From assembly GCA_964493665.1 (NCBI GenBank), contig CAZBOZ010000005.1, forward strand, positions 1-50,706: a DNA stretch of 50,706 nt, written 5' to 3'. Below are positions 16,498 to 24,797 of this stretch, one piece after another. The notes under the pieces are model-generated. The model saw only the letters and a program-made list of their open reading frames with translations, was not told the DNA's origin and did no database searches. Origin of the DNA: DAOSVX01 sp964493665 (GTDB lineage: Bacteria > Bacillota_I > Bacilli_A > RF39 > UBA660). Every line of letters starts with the position of its first letter. Position 1 is the stretch's first letter. A program made the position numbers and the translations under genes.

Positions 16498-16513
16498 TAT
16501 ATGGAGGGTATTT

Positions 16514-16981
16514 ATGAAAAAGTATATTAAAGTAATTAGTTTGATTGGAGTATTGTTACTAGCTTTGTTAGTTAGTGGTTGCGGCAAGAAAACCGCCTTA
16601 ACTATGGAGGATTTTAAAAGCAAAATGGAAGCTTATGGCTTTGAGAACATGGATCAAACTGAATATATAACTGATGATACTATAGAAACCGCTTATATTG
16701 CTCAAAAAGTAGGGGCTTATCAAATAGAATTTTATTTAGATAAAACTGAAGATGGAGCTAAAGCTGGCTATGATCAATATGTAGCTAACTTAAAAGCTGT
16801 AGCTGGAGAAGGATCAACTGAATTTAGTGAGGTAACAACTGATACATATACAAAATATACTGATAGTGCTGGAGAATACTATAGTGTGGTGTCCAGGATT
16901 GGTAAAACTTACTTATATGTTAGAGCTGATGCGAAATATGAAAGCGAAATAAATACAATATTAAAGGGATTAGGATACTAA
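16514..16981 (+). CDS. predicted lipoprotein of unknown function
   Basis: 155 residues with a lipoprotein signal peptide: MKKYIKV, a hydrophobic core and the lipobox LVSGC, with the lipidated Cys at about residue 23. The mature part is acidic and soluble (LTMEDFKSKMEAYGFE... RADAKYESEINTILKGLGY). It has an alpha/beta look but belongs to no family I can name. GGAGG at 16503-16507 is spaced 6 nt from ATG 16514, so I chose this start over a longer in-frame reading beginning at 16439. The gene runs into an apparent attenuator and then the diguanylate cyclase gene 19 nt downstream. A sensing or envelope-stress role next to a c-di-GMP enzyme is a context guess. Confidence 0.8.
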   Translation: MKKYIKVISLIGVLLLALLVSGCGKKTALTMEDFKSKMEAYGFENMDQTEYITDDTIETAYIAQKVGAYQIEFYLDKTEDGAKAGYDQYVANLKAVAGEGSTEFSEVTTDTYTKYTDSAGEYYSVVSRIGKTYLYVRADAKYESEINTILKGLGY

Positions 16982-16990
16982 TTCCTTTTT
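16964..16990 (+). terminator. attenuator-like terminator between the lipoprotein and GGDEF genes
   Basis: AAGGGATTAG (16964-16973) pairs with CTAATTCCTT (16978-16987) through a GATA tetraloop (10 pairs, one G-U), ending in five T (16986-16990). The stop codon of the lipoprotein lies in the stem. The GGDEF gene begins 10 nt later with its ribosome site TGAGG, and there is no room for a normal promoter between them. Confidence 0.65.
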
Positions 16991-17000
16991 GAGGTTTTAA

Positions 17001-18095
17001 ATGAATGCTATAAATGTAGAAATATATGTTTTATTAATTGTGGCTGTCATCTTTTTTGAATACTATCAAAGATTTAGATATCGTTTTACTGATTCATCAA
17101 AATTATTTTTAATGGCTTTAGGATCCATTGCTTTTGTTTCTTTGGCTAATATTACTCTTGCTACTATAAATTTAAGCTTATCGCTTAGGTATATAATGTT
17201 AACTCTTAGCTTTTATGTTATTATTCTTTTACCGCTATTTTTTTACCAATATATTCAAGAAAATTTCTTGCTTTCTTCTTGGTATAAGCAATCTAAAAAA
17301 TATATTAAATTTACTTATTTAATTTTCGTACCAGTTTGGATTTTATTTACATTTTTAAGATTACCAGATGTTTTATTAGTCCCTTATGCTATATCTGACT
17401 ATTATTTTTATCATTTTCTTCTAATATTATCTATATCACCTATTATGGCTTTAATATTAGAATATGCTTATAACTTATTTATAAAAAAAGAGCGCAAAGA
17501 TACTAATATATTTATAATAACAATAATAGCTTTTTTGGGAGTTATTGCTGAAATATTAACAAAAGAATATGCTTTATTGACTCCAGTTTATTCAATTATA
17601 ATTTTATTACTATATAATCATAAAATGAATTCTATGAATTCTAAAGATGTTTTAACTGGACTTTATAATCGCGAAATAATAAATAAAATTCAAGCTAATC
17701 GTCGTTCTAATAATCGTAAATTGATTGTTTATATGATTGATGTCAATAAATTTAAACATATTAATGATACTTATGGCCATAAAAAAGGCGATGAAATATT
17801 AAAAGACATTGCTAAAATATTATTTGAAACTGTGAGAAAAACTGATTATGTAATCCGATTTGGTGGTGATGAATTCATCATATTGGCCGATTTAAGTTAT
17901 GAAAAAGATGCTTTAATTATAGTTGATAAAATAAATGATAATTTAGCTAAATATAATAGATTTAAAAAAATAAAAGTGGGATTAAGCATTGGTTACGAGG
18001 CTTTAAAACTTGATAAGCATGGTAATTATGATTTTTATAAATCTTTAGCCAAGGCTGATAAAAAAATGTATGAAGAAAAAAAGAAAAGATCTTAA
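17001..18095 (+). CDS. membrane-bound diguanylate cyclase (GGDEF)
   Basis: 364 residues. The N-terminal half (about 1-208) has roughly seven hydrophobic helices and may be a membrane sensor. The C-terminal GGDEF domain contains DVNKFKHINDTYGHKKGDE, the active-site loop GGDEF at 288-292, and an inhibitory-site RxxD (RKTD, 279-282) five residues before it. Active enzymes of this class make cyclic di-GMP from two GTP as dimers, with product inhibition through the RxxD. All key residues are intact, so it should be active. The signal sensed is unknown. It is placed behind an attenuator and the lipoprotein gene, which suggests low or conditional expression. No EAL, HD-GYP or PilZ gene is in the window. 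Confidence 0.9.
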   Translation: MNAINVEIYVLLIVAVIFFEYYQRFRYRFTDSSKLFLMALGSIAFVSLANITLATINLSLSLRYIMLTLSFYVIILLPLFFYQYIQENFLLSSWYKQSKKYIKFTYLIFVPVWILFTFLRLPDVLLVPYAISDYYFYHFLLILSISPIMALILEYAYNLFIKKERKDTNIFIITIIAFLGVIAEILTKEYALLTPVYSIIILLLYNHKMNSMNSKDVLTGLYNREIINKIQANRRSNNRKLIVYMIDVNKFKHINDTYGHKKGDEILKDIAKILFETVRKTDYVIRFGGDEFIILADLSYEKDALIIVDKINDNLAKYNRFKKIKVGLSIGYEALKLDKHGNYDFYKSLAKADKKMYEEKKKRS

Positions 18096-18119
18096 TTGTA
18101 TTTAATTAAGATTTTTTTT
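18089..18119 (+). terminator. intrinsic terminator after the GGDEF gene
   Basis: A perfect 9-bp stem, ATCTTAATT / AATTAAGAT, with a GTATTT loop, followed by seven T. Confidence 0.85.
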
Positions 18120-18146
18120 ATGATAAAATAAATTAAAGGTGATAAT

Positions 18147-19190
18147 ATGAAGAAAATAATATTAACAGGAGATAGACCAACTGGTCCATTGCATATTGGC
18201 CATTTTGTTGGATCTTTAAAAGAAAGAGTGAGACTTCAAAATTCAAATGAATTTGAAGAAGTTTATATTATGATTGCTGATGCTCAAGCTTTGACTGATA
18301 ATTTTAAAGATATTAATAAAGTAAGAAGCAATATTTTAGAAGTTGCTCTTGATTATATGGCAGTAGGATTAAATCCAAATAAATCAATAATCTTTATTCA
18401 ATCTTTAGTCCCAGAATTATGTGAATTAACATTTTATTATATGAACTTAGTTACAGTTGCTAGATTAAGAAGAAACCCGACCGTAAAAGAAGAAATAAAA
18501 CAACATAATTATGAAGAAAATGTGCCAACGGGATTCTTTACTTATCCAATAAGCCAAGCGGCTGATATAACAGCTTTTAAAGCTACTACAGTTCCTGTAG
18601 GAGAAGATCAGTTACCAATGATTGAACAAACTAGAGAAATAGTTGATACATTTAACAGACTTTATAAGGAGACTTTGGTTAGCCCAGAAGCGATTTTACC
18701 AAATAATAAAAATTGTTTTCGTTTGCCAGGTATAGATGGCAAATCTAAAATGGGTAAATCTTTAGGAAATGGCATTTACTTAAAAGATAGTCCTGAAGAA
18801 ATAAAAAATAAAGTAATGGCTATGTATACTGATCCAGATCATATAAAAGTAGAAGATCCAGGTAAAATAGAAGGGAATATAGTGTTTACTTATTTAGATA
18901 TCTTTTCTACTCCAGAGCATTTCGCTAAGTATTTACCAGAATATAAAAATTTAGATGAATTAAAAGCTCATTATCAAAAAGGTGGTCTTGGGGATGTCAA
19001 AATAAAGATGTTCTTAAATGATATCTTACAAGAAATACTAAAACCAATAAGAGAAAGAAGAGAAGAGCTAGAAAAAGATAAAGAGAAGGTTTATCAAATA
19101 TTAAAAGAAGGCTCTAAAAAAGCTCAAGAAAAAGCATCTCAAACTTTAAAAGAAGTAAAAGATGCTATGGGAATTAATTATTTTAATTAA
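18147..19190 (+). CDS. trpS: tryptophanyl-tRNA synthetase
   Basis: 347 residues, close to the family length of about 330-350. It charges tRNA-Trp. The class I motifs are TGDRPTGPLHIGH (HIGH at 16-19) and KMGKS at 201-205, the local form of KMSKS. Further family blocks are QSLVPELCELTFYYMNLV, TFFTYPISQAADI-like (here TGFFTYPISQAADITAF) and PVGEDQLPMIEQTREI. The start is preceded by AAAGGTGATAAT. The final codons form part of a terminator stem, and the next gene is convergent. No T-box is seen upstream: only about 50 nt separate it from the preceding gene. Confidence 0.97.
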   Translation: MKKIILTGDRPTGPLHIGHFVGSLKERVRLQNSNEFEEVYIMIADAQALTDNFKDINKVRSNILEVALDYMAVGLNPNKSIIFIQSLVPELCELTFYYMNLVTVARLRRNPTVKEEIKQHNYEENVPTGFFTYPISQAADITAFKATTVPVGEDQLPMIEQTREIVDTFNRLYKETLVSPEAILPNNKNCFRLPGIDGKSKMGKSLGNGIYLKDSPEEIKNKVMAMYTDPDHIKVEDPGKIEGNIVFTYLDIFSTPEHFAKYLPEYKNLDELKAHYQKGGLGDVKIKMFLNDILQEILKPIRERREELEKDKEKVYQILKEGSKKAQEKASQTLKEVKDAMGINYFN

Positions 19191-19200
19191 TTCTTTTTAT
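19171..19200 (+). terminator. terminator overlapping the trpS stop
   Basis: A 10-bp stem, GAATTAATTA / TAATTAATTC, with a TTT loop, followed by five T. The left arm and loop are in the last trpS codons. It separates convergent genes only 6 nt apart. Confidence 0.65.
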
Positions 19201-20042
19201 TTGCTATAAAAACGATAAAGGTTAAAAGAAGGCTTATCTAAGAAACGTAAATTAAGAACAGAGCAACCTATACCGCCAGATATATATAATTTAGTGTCAT
19301 TTATTTTATAATAACTTTCATAATACTTTTTAGCTCCTATTGTTTTAATTACAGCCCCAATAAGAGGTAATCTTACCTGACCATTATGACTATGACCAGA
19401 TAAAACCAAATCATATTCATTTTTACTTAATTTTAATACTTGATCTGGTTCATGGACCAATAATATTTTATAATAATTAGCCATTTCTTCTTCAGCTAGA
19501 TTTAAGTTTGTAAAGATGTTTTCATAATCAGGATAATCTTTTATAGAAGAAGGGAATCCACTTATGACAAAAGGGACACTTGATTTATAATAAACTAATT
19601 CACTTTCATTATTTAATATTTTAAATCCCGAATTACTTAACATGGTTTCAAATACCTGATGAGCATAATCATGATTGCCTTTTACAGCATATTTTCCAAT
19701 AGATGCATCTATATCATTTAAATATTTTTCAATTTCATTAATCTTAGTTTCATTTAAAGTAATGTCTTTATCAATTAAATCACCAGTAAATACAACAATA
19801 TCTGGTTTTAAAGCATTTACTTTTTCAACTAACTCTTTTAATTTATCATTATTAACGGTTCTGCCATAATGTAAATCAGAAATATGAACAATTTTAAATC
19901 CATTTAAAGCCGCAGGAATTTTTTCGCTTTCAATAGCATACTCTCTTACTTCTAATCCTTTGGTACTAACATATCTAGCCCACAATAATAATCCTACTAT
20001 AATAAACGCTAAAACAATCAAAATAATTTTTCCTCTTTTCAT
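19197..20042 (-). CDS. membrane-anchored metallophosphoesterase (YkuE/YaeI type)
   Basis: 281 residues with one N-terminal transmembrane helix (about 4-22). The calcineurin-like dinuclear metal site is complete: D56 and H58 (HISDLHYG), D88 (FTGDLID), GNHD at 122-125, H197 (LLVHEP) and GHSH at 216-219. Related proteins hydrolyse phosphodiesters such as lipid A precursors or unidentified lipids outside the cytosol; the substrate here is unknown. AGGAG precedes its ATG. It is the last gene of a three-gene minus-strand operon with the CPBP protease and the DUF5698 protein, with gaps of 9 and 11 nt. All three are membrane proteins, which suggests a shared envelope role. Confidence 0.9.
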   Translation of the reverse strand: MKRGKIILIVLAFIIVGLLLWARYVSTKGLEVREYAIESEKIPAALNGFKIVHISDLHYGRTVNNDKLKELVEKVNALKPDIVVFTGDLIDKDITLNETKINEIEKYLNDIDASIGKYAVKGNHDYAHQVFETMLSNSGFKILNNESELVYYKSSVPFVISGFPSSIKDYPDYENIFTNLNLAEEEMANYYKILLVHEPDQVLKLSKNEYDLVLSGHSHNGQVRLPLIGAVIKTIGAKKYYESYYKINDTKLYISGGIGCSVLNLRFLDKPSFNLYRFYSK

Positions 20043-20051
20043 AAAAATCTC

Positions 20052-20765
20052 CTATATAGATAATAAAATAATTGAAACTGATAATAAATTAGTTAACATA
20101 TGAATACAAATAGCTGGAAATATATTTTTGGTTTTAATATAAGCATAACCAAAGATAAATCCCAAAGTGCTATATGGTATTAAGTATAATAACTGTTGCC
20201 AACTGTTAGCTATACTTTCAAATGTATCGAAATAAGCAAGTAAATGCATAGATCCAAATAAAAGAGCAGTAACTATTAAAAATATTGTTTCATTTTTAAT
20301 ACTTTTTCTAAAATTCAATCTAAATATTATTTCTTCACTAACAGGGCCAAATAACAATAAAGTTATAATTGAATATAATGGTAGATTAGATAGTGTTTCT
20401 CTATTTAATTCTTCATTTATAGCAATAGATCCTTTAAAGAAAACAAAATTTATTAAAAAATTAATAAAGACCATTATTCCTATACCAATTAACCAATATT
20501 TAATTATGAGTTTATAATAATTTTTAAAATTCTTTTTAAAATCTTTGAAATCTGCTATTAAAGTTTTACGATATAAAAACACTAATATTAAAAATACAAT
20601 AAACTCAGAAGCGAGCATTAATAAATTTTGTTTTAAAAAACTATAACTATTAAAATTATTATTCATAAACAAAGAATATAAAACTCCAGGAATAACAATT
20701 ATATATATAAATAGCATTAAAAAGCTTTTACCAATTTTTTTTAATCTTTCGATGATATTTTCCAC
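20052..20765 (-). CDS. CPBP family intramembrane metalloprotease
   Basis: 237 residues with about seven hydrophobic helices. The conserved CPBP (Abi/CAAX protease-like) motifs are visible: E144-E145 with R149 (PVSEEIIFRL), H174 (FGSMHLLAY) and H222 with N226 (ICIHMLTN). These form the metal-binding site in family members such as Rce1. Bacterial versions act in envelope proteolysis or bacteriocin self-immunity; the substrate is unknown. GTG 20765 is used as start because AGAGG lies 7 nt upstream and no better ATG exists. It is the middle gene of the three-gene operon. Confidence 0.9.
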   Translation of the reverse strand: MENIIERLKKIGKSFLMLFIYIIVIPGVLYSLFMNNNFNSYSFLKQNLLMLASEFIVFLILVFLYRKTLIADFKDFKKNFKNYYKLIIKYWLIGIGIMVFINFLINFVFFKGSIAINEELNRETLSNLPLYSIITLLLFGPVSEEIIFRLNFRKSIKNETIFLIVTALLFGSMHLLAYFDTFESIANSWQQLLYLIPYSTLGFIFGYAYIKTKNIFPAICIHMLTNLLSVSIILLSI

Positions 20766-20776
20766 TTTTTACCTCT

Positions 20777-21292
20777 TTACTTTAAAAAACCATTATGAAT
20801 ATACTGAGTTTCATTTACAGTAACAAAAGCATGACTATCTAGTTTAGTTATTAAATCTAGTAAATCCTCTAATCTGCTTTTATTGATTTGAATATAAAGC
20901 ATAGCTTTTTTACTGTCGTCTTTTTGATAACGAAGTGGTACAACTGAAACTCCATATCCTTGCTCTCTTATTTTTTTTATTATTTCCTTTTGACATTCAT
21001 TTATAACAACTTGAACTCCAACCATACCATCTATAAACTTTTTAGAAAGAATACCTCCTATAAAAGTGCCAGTAGCATATCCACCAGCATAGGCAATTGG
21101 AATAAATATTGAACTTATTTCGGTATTTAATGCTTCTTTAGCAATCAAAAACCAAATTAGTACTTCAGCAAAAGCCGTAAGGGCTGCTACAAAGTTTTTA
21201 CCTTTAACAATTAACATAGTCCTTACAGTACCTATTGATACATCACATATTCTTGCTAAAAATATTTTTAAACATAAAAGAAAAACTATCAT
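20777..21292 (-). CDS. DUF5698/DUF2179 membrane protein (UPF0316, YebE-like)
   Basis: 171 residues. The N-terminal half has three hydrophobic segments (DUF5698) with the family-like pattern ARICDVSIGTVRTMLIVKG. The C-terminal half (about 100-170) is a small soluble alpha/beta domain (DUF2179, a fold with similarity to PII-like domains) with GYGVSVVPLRY. Function is unknown in the family. I moved the start to ATG 21292 because AGGTGA (overlapping an in-frame GTG at 21304) is 8 nt upstream and fits the local ribosome-site pattern. It is the first gene of the minus-strand operon. An extended -10 (TGATAGAAT) lies just upstream on the minus strand. Confidence 0.88.
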   Translation of the reverse strand: MIVFLLCLKIFLARICDVSIGTVRTMLIVKGKNFVAALTAFAEVLIWFLIAKEALNTEISSIFIPIAYAGGYATGTFIGGILSKKFIDGMVGVQVVINECQKEIIKKIREQGYGVSVVPLRYQKDDSKKAMLYIQINKSRLEDLLDLITKLDSHAFVTVNETQYIHNGFLK

Positions 21293-21380
21293 ATATTTTA
21301 TCACCTATAGTAATTCTATCACAATACAAGTTATTTTTAAAAAAATATTGCAATTAAAAACCATTATATAAATAGTTAAC

Positions 21381-21420
21381 GCATATTGCTTAGTCAATCT
21401 TAATATGCTATTCTTATAAT
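21381..21420 (+). promoter_or_regulatory. promoter with inverted repeat upstream of the 21439 gene
   Basis: GCATATT (21381-21387) and AATATGC (21402-21408) form a 7-bp inverted repeat with a 14-nt centre. TTGCTT (21386-21391) overlaps the left arm. Possible -10 elements are TATTCT (21409-21414, 17-nt spacing) and TATAAT (21415-21420). The repeat may be an operator; no cognate regulator is known. Confidence 0.45.
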
Positions 21421-21438
21421 AGAAAAGAGATGTTAAAT

Positions 21439-22152
21439 ATGAATCGTAGTAAAAAATATTTGTTAATTGCTTTAATTATTACTATATTGCTAGCTATTGG
21501 CTTTTTTGGATATTTAGTTTATGATAAATATATTAATAAAACTGATAAAAAAACTATTGAAAACAATCAAAATGAAATTCAAGTAATTAATTTAATAACT
21601 GACGAGGAAGAGAATTTGCTAAATGTTTTTGATGGGTTAATAATAAGTAATTGGGGGAATCAAGATACAAATGACATAACAACAGGTCAATTTGATTATT
21701 TTAAAACTGATTTAAGTAGAATGACAGCGGTTTTTTATAATAATAATTTTGTAAGAACAATAGTATCCATTGATAGTGGCTCTGGTGAAGCGACGTGTTA
21801 TAATTTTTCTGATTTGAATAATCTTTCTCTTAAAGTTTTTGGACAAGGGATAAACCATGATAATATTGAGGCTGATTTTGGTGCAGAAAATTGGAATTGC
21901 CCATTAGGATATGTTGGTATGGAAACAGGATTTACTTCTGGTCCAAGAAAGATTAAAGAATTAAAGCTAAATAAAACTACAGAAGTTTATACAATAGAAA
22001 TTATTCCCGATACAGAAGAATACGAAGATTATAATGAAGAAGAATTAAATGCTATATATAGATTTAATTTTAAAATAGATGATGGTATACAATTAAAAGA
22101 TTTAAAATTTATAAATTTAACAAATTTATCAGGCGAGAAAAATTTCAAATAA
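21439..22152 (+). CDS. membrane-anchored extracytoplasmic protein of unknown function
   Basis: 237 residues with one N-terminal transmembrane helix (about 7-27) and a soluble acidic outer domain. Two cysteines (in GEATCYNF and NWNCPLG) could form a disulfide outside the cell. I recognise no family. ATG 21439 fits the AGAG ribosome site at a 9-nt spacing, whereas ATG 21430 sits on top of it. It is a single-gene unit with its own promoter. The next gene, rpsO, also has a strong promoter of its own, so the two are not obviously linked. It could be an exported sensor or adhesin; nothing in the sequence decides this. Confidence 0.75.
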   Translation: MNRSKKYLLIALIITILLAIGFFGYLVYDKYINKTDKKTIENNQNEIQVINLITDEEENLLNVFDGLIISNWGNQDTNDITTGQFDYFKTDLSRMTAVFYNNNFVRTIVSIDSGSGEATCYNFSDLNNLSLKVFGQGINHDNIEADFGAENWNCPLGYVGMETGFTSGPRKIKELKLNKTTEVYTIEIIPDTEEYEDYNEEELNAIYRFNFKIDDGIQLKDLKFINLTNLSGEKNFK

Positions 22153-22159
22153 AAAAACA

Positions 22160-22188
22160 TTGCAATTTTCAAATATTTTATATATAAT
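22160..22188 (+). promoter_or_regulatory. sigma-A promoter for rpsO-pnp
   Basis: TTGCAA (22160-22165), a 17-nt spacer and a perfect TATAAT (22183-22188). Transcription near 22195 gives a leader of about 80 nt. Confidence 0.8.
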
Positions 22189-22194
22189 GATTTA

Positions 22195-22274
22195 GTGAGT
22201 TTTTTCTTGGTTTAAATTTACTTTCCGAATTTTTACTAGGATTAAACATATTTTAAGAAATTGGAGGGATAAAG
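22195..22274 (+). promoter_or_regulatory. rpsO leader, possible S15 autoregulatory region
   Basis: About 80 nt of leader RNA. GTTTAA near 22212 can pair with TTAAAC near 22244, and the strong ribosome site TTGGAGGG lies at the 3' end. Several bacteria use structured rpsO leaders bound by S15, but those structures differ between groups. I cannot match a known one, so only the potential is noted. Confidence 0.3.
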
Positions 22275-22544
22275 ATGGCTTTAAGCAAGGAAGAAAAAGC
22301 AACTCTTGTAAAGGAATTTGCTAAGAATGAAAAAGATACAGGATGTACTGAAGTTCAAATAGCAATACTTACAAAAGAGATTAACGAATTAACAGAACAC
22401 TTAAATACTCATATTCATGATTTTCACTCAAAAAGAGGATTACTTAAGAAAGTTGGTAAAAGAAGAAGTTTACTTGACTACTTAAAAGAAAATGATGTAA
22501 AGAGTTACAGAGAGTTAATTAAAAAATTAGATTTAAGAAAATAG
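22275..22544 (+). CDS. rpsO: 30S ribosomal protein S15
   Basis: 89 residues, the exact family length. S15 binds the central domain of 16S rRNA early in small-subunit assembly. Diagnostic stretches are ALSKEEKATLVKEF, DTGCTEVQIAILT, HLNTHIHDFHSKRGLLKKVG and KRRSLLDYL. The start follows GGAGGG. The order rpsO-pnp is widely conserved in bacteria. A terminator between the two genes may lower pnp expression relative to rpsO. Confidence 0.98.
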   Translation: MALSKEEKATLVKEFAKNEKDTGCTEVQIAILTKEINELTEHLNTHIHDFHSKRGLLKKVGKRRSLLDYLKENDVKSYRELIKKLDLRK

Positions 22545-22572
22545 GCACTTTTAATTTTAGTGTCTTTTTTTT
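22544..22572 (+). terminator. terminator or attenuator between rpsO and pnp
   Basis: A 6-bp stem, GGCACT / AGTGTC (one G-U), followed by eight T. The left arm begins in the rpsO stop codon. No strong promoter is visible before pnp, so readthrough is likely. Confidence 0.7.
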
Positions 22573-22595
22573 CAAAATAGAATAGAGGTAAATGT

Positions 22596-24767
22596 ATGGA
22601 AAAGAAAGTATTTAATTTTAATTTTTTAGGAAAAACAATTACTGTTGAGAATGGGATAATGGCTAGGCAAACAAATGGCAGTGTTTTAGTTAGATATGGG
22701 GATACAGTTATTTTAAGTGCTGCGGTAATAAGCCCAAGAACTATAGAACAGGATTTTTTCCCATTAACTGTTATTTATAATGAAAAATTATATTCAGTTG
22801 GTAAAATTCCAGGAGGATTTATAAAAAGAGAGGGAAGACCTACCGATAGTGCAACTTTAACAGCTAGACTTATTGATAGACCAATAAGACCATTATTTGA
22901 TGAAAATCTACGTAATGAAATAAATGTTGTTAATACCGTTTTATCAGTTGATCAGAATAATAGTCCAGAAATGACTGCTTTATTTGCTTCATCTTTGGCT
23001 TTATCAATTTCTGATATTCCCTTTGATGGACCTGTAGCAGGAGTTATGGTAGGTAAAGTAGACGGGAAGTATATTATAAATCCTAGTGTTGAAGAACAAG
23101 AACAAAGTACTATTAATTTAACGGTAGCAGGTACTAAAAAAGCTATTAATATGGTAGAAGCATCAGCTAAAGAAGCTAGTGAGAAAGAAATGCTAGAAGC
23201 ATTAGAATTTGGTCATAAATATATTAAAGAATTAATTAAATTCCAAGAAGAAGTAATTGAAGAGATAGGCAAACCAAAAAGAGAGTTAGTAGTATTTGAA
23301 ATAGATAATAAATTAAGAAAAGAAGTAGAAAAATATGCCACAGCTAATTTATTAGAAGCTATTCAAATAACTGAAAAACTAACTAAATATGCTAGAATAG
23401 ATGAAATAAAAGCAGAAACTAGAAGCTATTTTGCTGATGTTTATGCTGAAGACGAAGATTTAGCTAATATATTAAAACAAGTTAATAAGATATGTGAAGA
23501 AATAGAAGCTAATGAAGTAAGAAGATTAATAACTGATAAAAAGATTAGACCAGATGGTAGGAAGATGGATGAAATAAGAGATCTAGATGCTCTTATTGAT
23601 ATTTTACCTCGTACCCATGGTTCAGCTTTATTTACTAGAGGTCAAACTCAAGCTTTATCAACTACAACATTGGGAGCTATAGGAGAACACCAAATATTAG
23701 ATGGCCTAGGCTTAGAAGATACTAAAAGATTTATGTTACATTATAATTTCCCATCATTCTCAGTTGGTGAAACTGGTCGATATGGAGCTCCAGGTAGAAG
23801 AGAAATTGGTCATGGTGCTTTAGGAGAAAAAGCTTTATTACAAGTTATTCCTTCTGAAGAAGAGTTCCCTTATACCATTAGAGTAGTATCAGAGATATTA
23901 TCTAGTAATGGTTCAAGCAGTCAAGCAAGTATATGTGCTGGATGTTTAAGTTTAATGGCAGCTGGTGTACCAATTAAAGCCCCAGTAGCAGGAATAGCTA
24001 TGGGACTTATATCAAATGGGAAAAAACATACTATATTAACTGATATTCAAGATTTAGAAGATCATATGGGTGATATGGATTTTAAAGCTGCTGGGACAAG
24101 AGATGGCATTACTGCTTTACAAATGGATATTAAAGTAAAAGGTATAACTTCTAAAATATTAAAAGAAGCATTAGCAGATGCTTGTAAAGCTCGTATGAAA
24201 ATATTAGATGTAATGGAGAGTGTTATTAAAGAGCCTCGTACTGAATTATCACCATATGCGCCTAAGATAAAGATGATGATGATTAATCCTGATAAGATTA
24301 AGGATGTCATTGGTCGTGGTGGTGAAATGATTACTAAGATTATATTGGAATCAAGTAATGTAGCTACCGTAAGTGATAAAGATGCTGTCAAAATTGATAT
24401 TGAAGATGATGGTAGAGTAATTATTTATCATACTAATTATGAAATAATTGATAAAGCTCTAAAAATGATTGAAAATATTACTAAAGAAGTAGAAACTGGT
24501 AAAATATACGAAGGCAAAGTTGTTAAAGTAGAAGACTTTGGTTGTTTTGTAGAACTTTGGGAAGGTTGCGAAGGCATGGTCCATGTATCTCAACTTGCTC
24601 ATGAAAGAGTTGAAAAACCTCGTGATGTAGTAAAAGTAGGAGATAAAATAATGGTTAAATCATTAGGGACTGACATGAAAGGTAGACTTAACTTATCTAG
24701 AAAAGAATGCTTACCAAAGCCAGAACCAAAACCAGAGTTTAAAAAAGAAGATAAAAAAACTAAATAA
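22596..24767 (+). CDS. pnp: polyribonucleotide nucleotidyltransferase (PNPase)
   Basis: 723 residues, typical length. PNPase degrades RNA from the 3' end using phosphate. It has two RNase PH-like cores (first about 1-215, second about 315-545, containing RGQTQALSTTTLG and KAAGTRDGITALQMDIK), a linking helical domain, a KH domain (KDVIGRGGEMITKI, about 565-580) and an S1 domain (GKIYEGKVVKVEDFGCFVELWEG, about 630-700). The C-terminal tail is short, with PKPEPKPEF. The ribosome site is AGAGGT. It is part of the RNA-decay set in this window with RNase R and the RNase J-like protein. Confidence 0.98.
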   Translation: MEKKVFNFNFLGKTITVENGIMARQTNGSVLVRYGDTVILSAAVISPRTIEQDFFPLTVIYNEKLYSVGKIPGGFIKREGRPTDSATLTARLIDRPIRPLFDENLRNEINVVNTVLSVDQNNSPEMTALFASSLALSISDIPFDGPVAGVMVGKVDGKYIINPSVEEQEQSTINLTVAGTKKAINMVEASAKEASEKEMLEALEFGHKYIKELIKFQEEVIEEIGKPKRELVVFEIDNKLRKEVEKYATANLLEAIQITEKLTKYARIDEIKAETRSYFADVYAEDEDLANILKQVNKICEEIEANEVRRLITDKKIRPDGRKMDEIRDLDALIDILPRTHGSALFTRGQTQALSTTTLGAIGEHQILDGLGLEDTKRFMLHYNFPSFSVGETGRYGAPGRREIGHGALGEKALLQVIPSEEEFPYTIRVVSEILSSNGSSSQASICAGCLSLMAAGVPIKAPVAGIAMGLISNGKKHTILTDIQDLEDHMGDMDFKAAGTRDGITALQMDIKVKGITSKILKEALADACKARMKILDVMESVIKEPRTELSPYAPKIKMMMINPDKIKDVIGRGGEMITKIILESSNVATVSDKDAVKIDIEDDGRVIIYHTNYEIIDKALKMIENITKEVETGKIYEGKVVKVEDFGCFVELWEGCEGMVHVSQLAHERVEKPRDVVKVGDKIMVKSLGTDMKGRLNLSRKECLPKPEPKPEFKKEDKKTK

Positions 24768-24797
24768 AAAAACTGAAGGATTCCTTCAGTTTTTTAT
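24765..24797. terminator. bidirectional terminator between pnp and the convergent membrane gene
   Basis: AACTGAAGGA (24771-24780) and TCCTTCAGTT (24782-24791) form the stem, flanked by A and T runs on the two sides. Confidence 0.9.

Noticed and set aside
15263..16500. An att-site repeat of the ssrA 3' end as evidence of an integrated island
   Set aside because: I looked for copies of TTCAATTCCCCTCGACTCC and parts of it downstream and saw none; no integrase gene is present either.
16439..16513. A longer N-terminus for the lipoprotein
   Set aside because: It would put a second hydrophobic stretch before a perfect lipoprotein signal peptide; GGAGG sits before the shorter start.
24062..24391. 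A 109-codon frame antisense to pnp
   Set aside because: It overlaps the KH region of PNPase on the opposite strand, without promoter or ribosome site.
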